Below, piece after piece: positions 47,201 through 58,589 of a DNA stretch of 64,000 nt. This DNA is from Cephalotrichum gorgonifer. Its lineage: Eukaryota > Ascomycota > Sordariomycetes > Microascales > Microascaceae. The translations under genes and the position numbers were made by a program. The notes under the pieces are model-generated. The model was given only the letters and a program-made list of their open reading frames with translations. It did not search any database and was not told the origin of the DNA. The stretch lies in assembly GCA_900312665.1 (NCBI GenBank), contig ONZQ02000003.1, positions 2,533,968 through 2,597,967 on the forward strand. Reading direction: 5' to 3'. How positions within the stretch are numbered: the first letter of the stretch is position 1; every line of letters starts with the position of its first letter.

Positions 47201-50200
47201 GTGTTTCCGGCCTCTGAAACCAGTGGGATAACTTCCTTTGAGAGCGTCATCTTGCCGATGGAGGTTGGCAGGTATATCGTGTTCACAGAGGGCCCTGAGG
47301 CGGAGAGTATCGGCCAGTACATCTCAATCAGTGACTCAAGGAACGAAGGGTTGATGATGGGGCTGACGAGGTGGTTGTTGGGCATCTCCTTGGCCACATC
47401 TGTAACTCTCACGGACCCGGACGAGAAACCAGGAGAAGCCTTGCAGGTGTCGATGCCCTGGAAGGTTGGGCCGTATGCCACGCCAAGATCGGCTAGTTGG
47501 TCGTACATCCGGCTCGTGTCGATGGAGGTGTCTACCGAGGACTCGATCCGCAGGATTTCGGTCTTGAGCTTGGATTCTGCGTTTCGGAGCACCCTGTCAC
47601 CGTTCACTTCATTGAGGCTCTTTGATCTGAGACCGATCAGGCCCTTGCAGTGGTCTCTCCATCCCTGGCTCTTGGTATATGAGCAGATGCGGAACTCCCA
47701 CACGTCCTCGACATCCCGAATCGTTATCGTCATTTCCACGTCTTCGTCAGATATAACGAGAGGCGCTGCGACGGTCACGTTCCGCAGCTCGAACTTGTCG
47801 AATTCGACCTCTGTCTCCTGCGCTCTCTGCGCCGCAGCCTCCAGGGCCATGGTAAGGTAGCCCGCCAGTGGGAACACGTTCAACGACTGGATCCGGTGGT
47901 GTCGCAGCCAGGGGATGTCGTCCAGCCGGACGATGTTCCTCCACGTCGGCTCGAGGTCGTTCGAATAAGTGGCCAACGTCCCAAGGACGTCCGATCTCGG
48001 GGCGGTTCGGGACCTATGCTTCTCCCACATGCGGGAGTGGTGCCAGTACGAGTTCTGATAGTTCCACGGGTACCGGGGCAGATCGGTCAGTAGGGTGGGC
48101 GGCTTCAGGGCGGGCTTGGGGGAGTTGATCGCGTCAAAATCCAGGGAGGCGCCCTTCATGTAGAGAGTGGCGGCTAGTTCGAAGGCGGTCTCGACGGCGT
48201 CCCGCTTTCGTACCAGGGCGGACGCATAGGGGATCTTGGCCGCGTTGGTCCCCGCGGCCTTGAGGATCTGCTTCACCGGGCCTTGGAGGGCGGAGTGCGG
48301 GCCGAGCTCGATTAGCATATTGACGCCGGTCTTGTGCTCGCCGACGGGCTGGACCATGTCGTCGACGGCCTCCGCGAAGCGGACTGGGCACGTAAGATTT
48401 TGCACCCAGTAACTGGCGTCGAGTTCCGAGCTGTCGACCTGCCGCCCGAGTAGAGATGAGTGGAACTTGACCTTGGTCGGTGCGGGACGCTCAGTGTGGC
48501 GGATCGCGGCCTGGTACTCCTTGGCGACGAGGTTCATGTGGTGAGAGTGGTACGCGACGTCGACCTGGAGCCTCCTGTTGAAGACCTGCTTCTCCTGGAG
48601 GGACTTTTCGAGTTCAGCGATGGCCGGTTCGTCACCTGAGATGGTCAGGCTGGAGGGACTGTTGAAGCAGGCGATTCTTGCGTCTCCGTCCTTTAGTGCG
48701 TCCAGCTGCGGGGCGAGTTCTTCCTTCGAGCCACCGACTGCCATCATTGCGCCTCGGAGGTTGGGGTGGTTCTTCTTTAGTACCGGGATGAGGCGGCCGC
48801 GATGATAGGCGACGGTCATACAGGTGTCGAAGGTGAGAATCCCGGCGGCGTATGCGGCGGCGATTTCTCCGCTAGAGTGGCCGGCAACGGCCGTCGGGGT
48901 AATCCCCCATGAGCGGAGTAGATCGACCAGTGCGAGCTGGACAGATGTACAGGCCGGCTGGCTAATGTGTGCCTGTCCGACGGCGGAGGTCGCCGCGTCT
49001 TTGCTCAGCTCCTCGACGAGGGACCAGTTCGCTCCCATGTTGGTAATGCAGGTGTCAGCTCTGTCGATGCTGTCCTGGAATACCGGGTACTGCTCGTACA
49101 GCTCGCGGCCCATGGCCCACCACTGCGCGCCCTGGCCCGTGAAAATCATACCTATCCTCAGCGGCTCGACCTCCTTTCCCGGAGTCACCTTATCCCTCGA
49201 GAGCTGCTCGATAAGCTCGAAGGAGTTCGCCGCGGGGACGGCGAGGCGCCACTGAAGGGTCGACCGGCGCTGGCAGAGCGTGTACGCCACGTTCGCCATA
49301 AGGCCAACCTGGAACATCTCGGGCCGCTGCTCGAGGTAGACGACCAGGTTCTTTGTGACGTTCTGCAGGCTCGCCTTGTCGTTGGCGCTGAAGACGAAGA
49401 GCCTACGCGTGAAGGCCCTGCCGTCATCGACGGCTCCGCGGATCTTGGGAACGAAGGGGGCCTTCTCGACCACGACGTGGGCGTTCGTCCCGCCGAAGCC
49501 AAAGTTGTTCACGCTGATGTACTTCTTCCCGCGGGGCCACGGGCGCTGCGTGGTGGGCACGCGGAGGTTCCACTTGGCGAAGGGGATCTTGGGGTTCGGG
49601 ACCCGGAAGTCGTGGTTGGGGACTATGAAGCCGCGCTCGAGCATGAGGGCCGCCTTCATGACTGCCATGATGCCCGAGGCGCCCTCGAGATGGCCGACGT
49701 TGGACTTGACCGAGCCGATCCAGAGGGGGTCGTTGGGCGGGCGAGGGGCGGAGAGGACGTTGTGGATGGCGCGCGCCTCGATCGGGTCGCCTACTTTCGT
49801 GCCGGTCCCGTGGGCCTCGACGTAGCCGCAGTCGAGCGGGTCGAGGCCGGCGTTTGTGTAGACCTGACGCATGAGCGCCTCTGCACGAGGTTAGTACCCT
49901 GGCATGACTGACCTGGTCGCTTGAAAGAAAAAAAAGGGGAAGGGGTTGTTGGGGGTGGGGATAAACAGGACAAGGGGCACGTACCCTGTGCTTCCCCGTT
50001 GGGCATCGTGATTCCCGGGGTCCGGCCATCCTGGTTGATTCCGCTGCCGGCGATGACGGCCCGGATGGAGTCATTGTCGCGCTGGGCTGTGTCGAGGGGC
50101 TTGAGGATCAAGATACCGCAACCCTCGCCTCTCCCGTAGCCCGTTCCCCTGCTGTCGAACGAGAAGGACCGACCCGAGTCGGAGAAGAGTCTGCCATAGC

Positions 50201-51316
50201 CGTCAGACTAGGAACTAGAAGAGAAAGAAAATACTTTTTGAGAGAGGGAGAGAGGGTTATTACCTGGACTTTGAGAATGAGACCCAGAACTCAGGGAGCA
50301 TGTTGAGGTGGCAGCCGCCGACGATGGCCATGCTCGACTCGCCCGTCCGCAGGCTCTGGCACGCCGCGTGCAGGGCCACCATACTGGAGGAGCACGCGGT
50401 GTCCGTCGTGAAGCTGGGGCCTCTCAGGTCGAAGAAGTGTGATATCCTGTTCGACTGCATTGCGAATGCGCAACCTGTAGGGATGCCTGTCAGCTTTCAC
50501 ACAGCTCTTCGAGCTCGATCCGAAAACGAAGAATAAAGGAAAAAACGGGGGGGGGGGGGGGGTGGACCTACCTGTTGCCTGGTGCATAGGAATCGTATCG
50601 GAATCCTTGAACAGCGCGGCCTCGTACTCTGGGAAGTTTCCCCCGATGAAGACTCCCACGTTCTCCCCGACGATGCTCGCCCTCGGCACCCCCGCGTTCT
50701 CCAGGGCCTCGAAGGTGCACTCGAGCAGGAGGCGCTGCTGGGGGTCCAGGGATATGGCCTCCTTCTCCGTCAGGGAAAAGAATGGGGCGTCGAAGCGGGC
50801 GAGGTCTGAGGTGAGGAAGGAGCCGGACTCGGGGTTCAGGCAGCCAGCCTTGCCCGGGTTCGGGTGATGGAAGGCGGCCGGGGAGAAGCGGTGCGGGGGG
50901 ATGGGCGTGGCGGTACCGCGGGCTCGGGCGAGGAGTTCCCAGAAGTCGAGGGGGTGGGAGATGTCAGGGAGGCGGCAGGCCATTCCCGTGATGGCTATGG
51001 GGGCGGGTTTGGGGGTGGGGTTGGGGTTGGGGGCATGGCCGTTGGAGTTTCCATTGCCATTTAGGAATCCGTTGGTTGCACGCCCGTTTGCATGTCCGTT
51101 GGAGTGTCCATTGGTAGTCCCGTTCAGGTGTCCTCCGCTAGGGTTCCCGTTGCCATTTATGAAGCCCTGTCTGTTCCCGTTGACCAGGGTCGCGAGGGGC
51201 GTCCCGCCGACTGGGCCGCCCGCCATCCCGTCGAGGACGGGTGACATACTGAGGGGGGTATCATCCCCCGCGCTACTGGTGGGCGACGAGGGGAAGGAGT
51301 TGGCTGTCGGAGGCAT
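44212..51316 (-). CDS. highly reducing type I polyketide synthase (KS-AT-DH-ER-KR-ACP)
   Basis: Iterative multidomain enzyme building a reduced polyketide from malonyl-CoA. Exons on the minus strand: 51316-50572, 50474-50264, 50190-49985, 49880-44212 (2276 aa). Residues 45-105 are an Asn/Gly/His-rich leader. KS at about 106-530 has Cys276 (DTACSSSM), His411 (EAHGTGT) and His451 (SNVGHLEG), all intact. AT has Ser724 (GHSSGE). DH: His1049 in the H-x8-P motif (HRIQSLNVFP) is present, but the catalytic Asp of the second motif is Glu1236 (NPSFLESLIEMYW). There is no C-methyltransferase motif before the ER. ER at about 1560-1880 has the NADPH loop VLIHAAAGAVGQ. KR at about 1905-2090 has IGGTGGLGRG and SSVASSVGNRGQAAYAAAN. 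The C-terminal ACP has Ser2231 (PLDSLVAIEIRN). There is no thioesterase or reductase, so release needs a partner. The product cannot be predicted. Confidence 0.96.
50547..50562 (+). repeat. G16 homopolymer in PKS intron 1
   Basis: Sixteen G in a row (C on the coding strand) inside the first PKS intron; prone to length errors. Confidence 0.8.
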
Positions 51317-54300
51317 GACGACAGAACTGGGGTTCTTGTGAACTTGAGGTGGATGAGTGCTGCGATGCCTCGGCGGTGGGAAAGATGATGCCTCGGCGAT
51401 GGAAAGTCTATCTCTACGGCAAGACGAACATGTCTACCTTGACTAAAGCCGGATGGAGAGGATGGGGAGGAAGACAACAAAATCCAGGTAGAGGTATGAA
51501 GGGGCCAAGCATCTTATACAGCTGGGTGGGGTATATCTCGGCGGCTCCAAGACGAGGAGGTTACTCGGGCAAGTTCCTCTATCTCGCTATTGTCATCTAT
51601 CATATGCGGAACCAGAAACAGGATGCCGCCTGGAGGGCAACTATGGCTCATGGGGACGAAGGCTATCGCGCTATATTCGTTATATTCCTAGGTACGTCCT
51701 GCCCGGCCCCACGGATGTGTAACATCCCCTTCCTATGCGGCGTAGATGCATCTGCAGCCTCGCTAGCGCGTTGCCTCTCGACCCCTTATGGATCCCTTAG
51801 TTGAATGATAGAACGAGACGTACGCGGCAAGCAAAGGCTAGAGTTATTCCCGGGTATATTCGGCCCTGATTTTGATACTCGTTAAAGTTCTTCCAAATTA
51901 GCTGACGTCCTCTTCATTCAGAGAATTGAGAAGCGAGAATCAAAAGGGGGGGGTGTAAAAAAGAAAGAGGGGGGGGGGGTAAGTGGTGTCAAAGACGAGG
52001 GTAGATGGCCCGGTGAACTTTAAGACGGAAGTGTGTGCACCGCGTGTACCTCTATATGGCTAACTAAGAGACTCATTGTGGGAAAGGGGGGCAGGGGGGA
52101 TAGGATAGTGTGCGGGTGCCCTTGAGGAGAGGAAGATATTGGGCTCGTTCTGAGACTGATGTTGACAGATATTGAGCCACAGCTTTGAAAGACGAGATTG
52201 ATCCGCCGATCCGGGGTAAACGAAGCGGGGAGTCTTTCCCTCTTACTCCTGAGATTGACTCCTGCCTGAGAGATTCGTCTCCTGGTTTGGTGGTGGGATA
52301 TTGCTATTCTGTCCTTTCCCCTTTGGCCGTTCGGAGCCGGAGGTGGCGGGGCGAGAAGGCGGCGATAAAAAAAGGGCCGGGGAAGAACAAGGGGGGGAGG
52401 GGGGTGAGAAGAAGAGGACATAGTGCTTACTACTCGCTTGATGTCTAGTATACCTAGTATACCCCAGATTACACCAGAGATAGGCCAGCCTGCCCGGGTA
52501 CAGGTACATTCCTGTCAGTGACGACGACTGTTTTGGATTGATGGATTCGAGTCTGGGGACGTATTAGTGGGCGAGAGTGAGGTGAGAGCGCGCGGGCTAA
52601 AGGAAAGCAAGTATTGCGGTTGTCCTGACTGTGGCTTTCGTTCGGGCTAACGCTGAAAAGTTTCCATGGATATGGATATATTAGCCATTTGGCATTTGGG
52701 GGCGGCATGGACCAATCTCTCTCCTTTGACATTGATGCTTCGTCGTCGTCCGACTTTCACGGCTAATTTGATTTTTGGAGGCTAGATCCATGTTGTGTGT
52801 CGGCTCTTGATTTCGGATGAGGTATGCTGTTGCACACGCGGGAGGATTATGCCCACACTCCAAGGCGAGAAGTAAGGCTGAGGGGCGAAAGATGTACAAG
52901 CGACCTAGCAAGAGAGTCCAGGGCAGGGGAGAGGGGATCAGCGGCATCAAAAGGACCGACCTCTAGGAGTGAACGTCACTTAGGATCCAGACGCGCTTCC
53001 TCCACCTCCTCCAGGAGTCTACGAGTGTAGGCATGGTGGGTATGGGCATCGAGAGCAAACGATCACGATCAGAGCTATGAGTTCTCTAACGATCCAATGG
53101 GGTACGACGGGTCTAGGGCAGATCCATACGGCTGGGTGATGGATTCAGGCGCCTTCACGAGATCTACGACCCGCATGACGTATTAAGCCAGGCCATGCTA
53201 TAAAACGACCCATGGTATTATTTCGGACGGATCAGTGGGATCGACGGGCCGCATGAGCTCTTTGGATCAGAACTGTCCACGAACGATCAGACTCCCAACG
53301 ATCTCAGAACCGGAACTGTGCCTGGATTCGGAACTAGAGCCGCGAGGACGGGATCTGTCTACATACGTAAGCTAGGTTCAGGTTCGTGTGAAGAAAAAAA
53401 ACAGGGGACGGTTTCCGCCCTTTACAAGGTTGTTCAGATGACGCGGAATATCGGAGAGGCAAAGGGGAAGATAAACCGCTCCCCTTTCTTCATTCCTTCC
53501 TTTCCTCTGGTTGGTGTTGGTGCTGATATGTGGTTCCTCGATATTGAGGTCTCGATATCGGCGTCGGCATCTGCCATCGGATAAGAGGACGTCGTCGTGA
53601 GCAGCCCGTCTTGGCTCGGAGACAATATAGGGCTATATTAAAGGTACGTCAGCGTGTAGCGGATAATAACCGCACCCCCTCCATTCTCCCCCTAGTGTTA
53701 TTTTATTCTCCTAATCCTCCCCCCCTTCCCGGCCCCTGCCCCGCTCCTCCACTGCTCTCTCTCTGTCTATCCCGGCGGCAGTGGCGTGGTGGGGCAACTC
53801 TGGAACTCTGGTCCCGGCTGTTTGGCGTTAAATACCGGCAACCCCACAGAGTGGGCATAATATCCCATCGTTTAATGTTACGGGTGGTGGGGTACTATGC
53901 TAGTTTATTCTAACGGGCGTCGCGTGTAGAGGCGTCGATGGAGGGCGTGCGATACGGGGGGGAGAGGGGGGAAGGGGAAGAAGTAGGGCCACACAAGGTT
54001 TGGGAGATTTCCGTTTCTGGAAAGGGACTCCGGGGGGTGTGGCGGCCGCCGGAGACGGTCGGAGAGGGAGGGGCGGGCATCGTTGGTATGGCGGATGCGG
54101 GCAACGACTTACACGGCAAGTGTGCGCGGCTTTTTTTACTTCGGGTCGAACGGGCTCGGTTATGCTCCGGGCACTCTACCAGTTCATTTTTGACGACTAG
54201 TTGATGACGAGTCTAGATTTAGAACACGCGTCTGGCGGGAGAGAGAAAGATAGAGAGAGATTTTGGGTGTATCGTGTCGTTAACTCGGTTGCAATTGCTT

Positions 54301-54679
54301 CTCCACGTTTCCGCTCTCGCCCCCTTGCAGCCGCCCTCTTTCTTGCCCGCACACCGAGCTCCCGGCACGTTCGTCACCTTGAGCTATCTTTCCATTATAC
54401 CTCCATCTAGGTCCGGTGGCGACCTCGGATTTCCTAGGGACTTATACGCCGCATGAACCTCTCCCGTTAAGCATTGGCCTTACCCGAGCATACTTGTACC
54501 TTCCAAGACTTTTAAGTCTTGGCCTCAAAATTTCAGCTGAGCTTTTGTTCATATCTCCCAACCTTCCTTTTCTTCTTCTTTTTAAATACTTTGGGGCCGT
54601 CTTTGGTTTTAGCTCCCCGTACTAGAGTGAGGATTTTCTGTTTCGTCGCTACACGAGTAGAGAGTCGTCGTGCGCCACC
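51317..54679. promoter_or_regulatory. 3.4-kb divergent spacer PKS / hydrolase
   Basis: Carries the promoters of the PKS (left) and hydrolase (right). No credible gene inside. It contains purine-rich tracts (51940-51980, 52375-52415), a doubled TAGTATACC (52446-52463) and the GATC/ACGATC cluster listed separately. I see no terminal inverted repeats or transposase fragments. Confidence 0.5.
52984..53355. promoter_or_regulatory. cluster of 12 GATC sites including five ACGATC
   Basis: GATC starts at 52984, 53061, 53067, 53091, 53121, 53161, 53230, 53239, 53265, 53285, 53300 and 53352: twelve in 372 bp, against about 1.5 expected by chance. Five are in the longer form ACGATC (53059, 53065, 53089, 53283, 53298), two of them directly adjacent. 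A TATAAAA lies among them at 53199-53205. The position between PKS and hydrolase suggests binding sites for a regulator, but this is inference. Confidence 0.45.
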
Positions 54680-55788
54680 ATGAGGTTCTTGTGTCTTCCG
54701 GGTGCGTTTGGGAGCGCGGATGTAAGTGGCACCCTTGACAACCAATCTACCTTTTGACTCGCCTACGGAAGATCCTGGAGAAGATTATCCTGGAGAAGAT
54801 TATCCTGGAGAAGATTCGATGGAGATATCCATGCTAACGGTAGACGCAGAAATTCCAAGTCCAGCTCGGTAAGAGAATCTCATTCCTCGTCCCAAAGCGC
54901 CCCCCCGCCCCCTTTCTTCTCCATAGCCACACCCAAGCTAACCCCCCTCTTCCCATAACCAGCTCCCATCATCTCCGAGCTCACCTCAGACGGCACGGCA
55001 ACCTTCCACTTCGTAGACGGCAACCACGAGGCCTCCCCGCCCGACGGCTTCGAGGAATTCTTCGGCCAGCCCCCCTACTACCGCTTCATCTCGCCTGACG
55101 ACGACTCCAGCGCCAACTCCACGACCGACGTGCTCGAGCTCATCCGCGACTTCCCCGCCGCCGAGACGCCCGAGGCCACGATGCGCGAGCTCATGAGCGA
55201 CGGCGTGGCCGACAGCCGCAGGAGCACGAAGCAGGCGATCCAGTACCTCTACGACGTCATCGAGAGGAGCGGGCCGTTCGACGGCGTGATCGGGTACTCG
55301 GAGGGCGCCACGGTGGCCGCCACGCTGCTGCTCTGCGAGAAGGCGAAGAGGGAGGCGAGCGGGGGCGCGGCGGGGGGGCTGAGGTGCGGCATCTTCTTCA
55401 TGGGGTGGCCGCCCATGGACCCCAAGGGCTTCACGCTGGTGCTGAGGGATGAGAGCAAGTGGGCCATTGATGTCCCTACGTGCCATGTCGGTGAGTGTTT
55501 GTCCCCGTCGACTTTCCTCAGTTCAATCACATCACCCCCATATCTGCTATTCTATACATCTCCGGTCTAGAAACTAACACGAGAGGCTTCCAAGTCGGGT
55601 CCCTGGATCCGTACATCGATGGCTCGATGGCGCTCTACAACGTCTGCGACCCGGAGACGGCCGTCATCTTCGACCACGCAAAGGGCCACACGCTGCCGCG
55701 GGAGAAGAGGCTCGTGAAGGAGCTGGGGGACACCATCCGGGAGATGATTGCGCGCACGGACGGGGGCATGGTCACGGCGGCGGCGTAG
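54680..55788 (+). CDS. FSH1/LovG-like serine hydrolase next to the PKS
   Basis: Alpha/beta hydrolase of the FSH family. Some members (LovG in lovastatin biosynthesis) release the product of a reducing PKS. Exons: 54680-54721, 54850-54868 (19 nt), 54963-55490, 55595-55788 (260 aa), all in frame. The start MRFLCLPGAFGSADKFQVQL is the usual FSH N-terminus. The nucleophile is Ser133 in GVIGYSEGATVAA; the likely acid is Asp in VGSLDPYIDGSM and the base His in HAKGHTLPRE. The block NHEASPPDGFEEFFGQPPYY matches the family's lid region. Codon use is GC-rich like its neighbours. It lies 3.4 kb from the PKS start, in opposite orientation, so it could be co-regulated. A role as the missing release enzyme is inference from position and family. 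Confidence 0.9.
54772..54816 (+). repeat. three perfect tandem 15-bp repeats in hydrolase intron 1
   Basis: ATCCTGGAGAAGATT three times in a row within the first intron. The unit is a multiple of three, but an upstream in-frame stop excludes translation by intron retention. Confidence 0.85.
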
Positions 55789-58589
55789 GCCTCGTTGACT
55801 TTTTTTTTTCATTTTATATTTCCCCCCCCTGTTTTCTGTAGTGTTTTGTTTCTCTATTCCAAATTTGTTCTTTTTCTTCTCTGCATTTTTTTTCTTCTCA
55901 CGCGTAGATTCTCAATACAGATAGAGTTGCGAATATTGGATATGATTATGCATTGATATATGCAATACACTGTCGAAAAGACCAAGAAAGAGAGAAAGAT
56001 AAAATAGAGATGGAAGAAAACCCAGAGCCCCATTTCCATACCGGAGACCCGGTAGTAGGGGGGGCCGGCAAGGCAAGGGAGAGGGCGGGACGTGTTCTGT
56101 TCCCCCGTACCAAGTACATATTAACGAGGTAGAGGAAATATCGTCTTTCCCAGGTTTTAATGCATTAACCGAGTTTTTTCTTTCTGTCTCGTTCTCCCCA
56201 TACCCCCATCTCCCCACTCTAAATCGCCCTCTCCGCTCTTTCATTCGACCATGCTCCTCGCTTCCCGCTCCGCCCTTTGACAGGCCCCGGGCTCGGGCTA
56301 AATCATCCCCCTCAGTGTGTGGGGGGATGGGAGTGATCGTCCCGCCTGCGGAGGTTACGAATACAAGTAATACAAGGATAGAAGGGGGTGACTGTCTACG
56401 CTGTCTCGAACGGGTGACAGCGGAACGGTTGCCGATTTAGGGGCAGGGCGGGTAAGGGTTGGATCTCGAGACCGGCAGTCGGGGCCGGCCGCCGGAGGTG
56501 GTAGTCGGTCAAAAAAGGGCGGGTCTGGTCTTAGCGGACCCACCTCCGGAGCATTTCATGTGACAGAGTTCTAGTTCGCGGCGGAGTTTTCTCTCTCCCT
56601 CTGTCTGTCTCTTTACAAGTGCGGCGAGCCCGAGGGACTATTACCATTTTCTGGTATAGTATGGCGTGTGTTATATTACATTTTGGAAATATCGGGATCC
56701 AGAGCCAAGGCAGCTTCCTTCATGTGAGACTCTGCTAAGAGGAGAAGAGTGCGTGCCGGTAGTAATCTAGTCCACATTATATATTTTATATGGCTGATGG
56801 TATTAAGGGCAAAGCAGGGAGGAAGGAAAAAGAGGCCAGCGAATGTAGCTTCTCTCCCTCTCTTTCATCACCGGATAAAAACAGCTGGTGATAGCTCATA
56901 ATGGCATTCGTCAATCGTGTAAGCTATTAGTCAATACTCGCGCATTGCACGGACAAAGTATTACTTACTCGTGCGTAGAAAAGAGCGCCACATTCCTCAT
57001 CCCTGACGTGCTCCTTCCATCGCCACCGTTAAATTGCAAGCTTAATACTTTTGTATTTCTTTACATCTCTTGTCAAACCCTCCCCCACCCTTCAAAAAAC
57101 ACATAATAAAAAAGAAGCCGAGATGAGGCAAAAAGGGCCGGAAACAAGGGAGAGCCTATATACAAGTCTCAGATCGCCCGCCCACTTTAGCCTGAGCGGC
57201 GCACTTGGGCCACCCAGAGGCCACGAGGCCCCTTTTTCCTCCCGATGCCGATCCAACTACCCGCTCTTTCCACGCCACGCGTTGCGGGACGCGGGAAGTA
57301 AATAAAGTAGTAGTTCGATATACTACCTTCGCTCCTGCCTTAATCTACGTCGTTAAGAACGGGGGTTACGGGGAACCCGGAAGGGGAAGGGATGGGCGAT
57401 GGGACGTGGAGCTTCTTGTGTAAGTGAATGATTACTATTCAGTTTCACTTACATGCCAAGAGGGGGGGTGGCGATCTCTGTCTGATCCTGTGGCCCCCCC
57501 ATGAGAGTGGAGTCTCGAGCGGAAATTTTATAGCAAATTGGGGAAATGCACATCACATCGCTATTCGGATGGTCGGGTGATGCGGCCGGCATCTCAACGG
57601 CGTTTGGGCAACACAAGGCTAGTACTGAGGAAAAGAAGGAGACAAATAGCTCGCCGAGGGGATCGGCAGCGTCACAAGCTAGCACAGCATAGATTGAAGC
57701 TATAATGCTATAGTACCCCTGACTTTTTGCATCTATCCGGGGAATAGTACCCGACTGTAAGCGTACGTATCCTGTTATATAGAAGGGGGGTGTGGCCATA
57801 TATACGACTGACTCTCACTCGTCTATAGAGGTGGCCCTTTGACGACCCAAGGCAAGGAGACATAGTATAGTGCATTTCATGCCTGCACTATAGTAGTCTA
57901 GTTTCCCACTGACACATGTAGGCCTCGATATGGCGTAATCTGTAATATGGGCCTGAAAGGCATCCCCCTTGGCCCGAGCTCTATGGCGTGCCCCCTTCAA
58001 GCTGCCGGTTTATACAGCCGTGATAGAGATGGGGACGTGTCATAGAAGGAACAGTGTAGGCTCGACGTGGATGTTGCCTTGTTCCAATCGATCCTCGTTT
58101 CTGGAGAGAGAGGTCTGGCGGGAAAAGCTACCAGCCAATGTTGAACCGATATGCGTTAACAGTTACACGGAGGCTCGTCGACGCGTCTACCCTTGTGTGC
58201 GTGCCCTTCCCTTTCCAGTGCCTCTTACTATTACTGACACCTTGGCACATCTAGCTAAGATACGGGTCTGATATCTAGTTGCAGGCTAGGCTGAGCTGGA
58301 GGTCGCTACGTCTGGCCGTTGCTTACACGTCCGCCGACACAGCATACGCCGGCTTTCCCCCTGCCCACGACGAGAGACACACCAGAACGTTGCCTTCGCC
58401 GGGTTGCGTGTACTAGGTAGCCTTCTACATCTGCGCACTGCCACATCCCGTACTCAAGTGGGCACTTCCGCTGCCCTCCCTTTGATCAACCCCGACCCCC
58501 CTGTCTTGGATACCAAGCCACGTACCAAGCTCACCAACCACCATTCATTTCATATTCCCCTACGAGGCTCCCCATTCTCCGCCGCCCAA
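55789..58589. other. 2.8-kb spacer hydrolase / ABC transporter
   Basis: AT-richer than the genes. No credible protein gene. It contains a perfect 9-bp inverted repeat at 57866-57892 and TACAAGTA at 56362-56369. The last part is the transporter promoter. Confidence 0.5.
57866..57892. repeat. inverted repeat, 9-bp arms with 9-nt loop
   Basis: TATAGTGCA (57866-57874) and its exact reverse complement TGCACTATA (57884-57892) could form a hairpin or bind a dimeric factor; alone in a gene-free region. Confidence 0.6.

Noticed and set aside
48967..49911. 314-codon plus-strand frame over the PKS
   Set aside because: Antisense of the KS/AT coding region; low-complexity composition and no known motif.
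51317..54679. Possible transposon remnant beside the PKS
   Set aside because: No terminal inverted repeats, target duplications or transposase/reverse-transcriptase motifs found in any frame.
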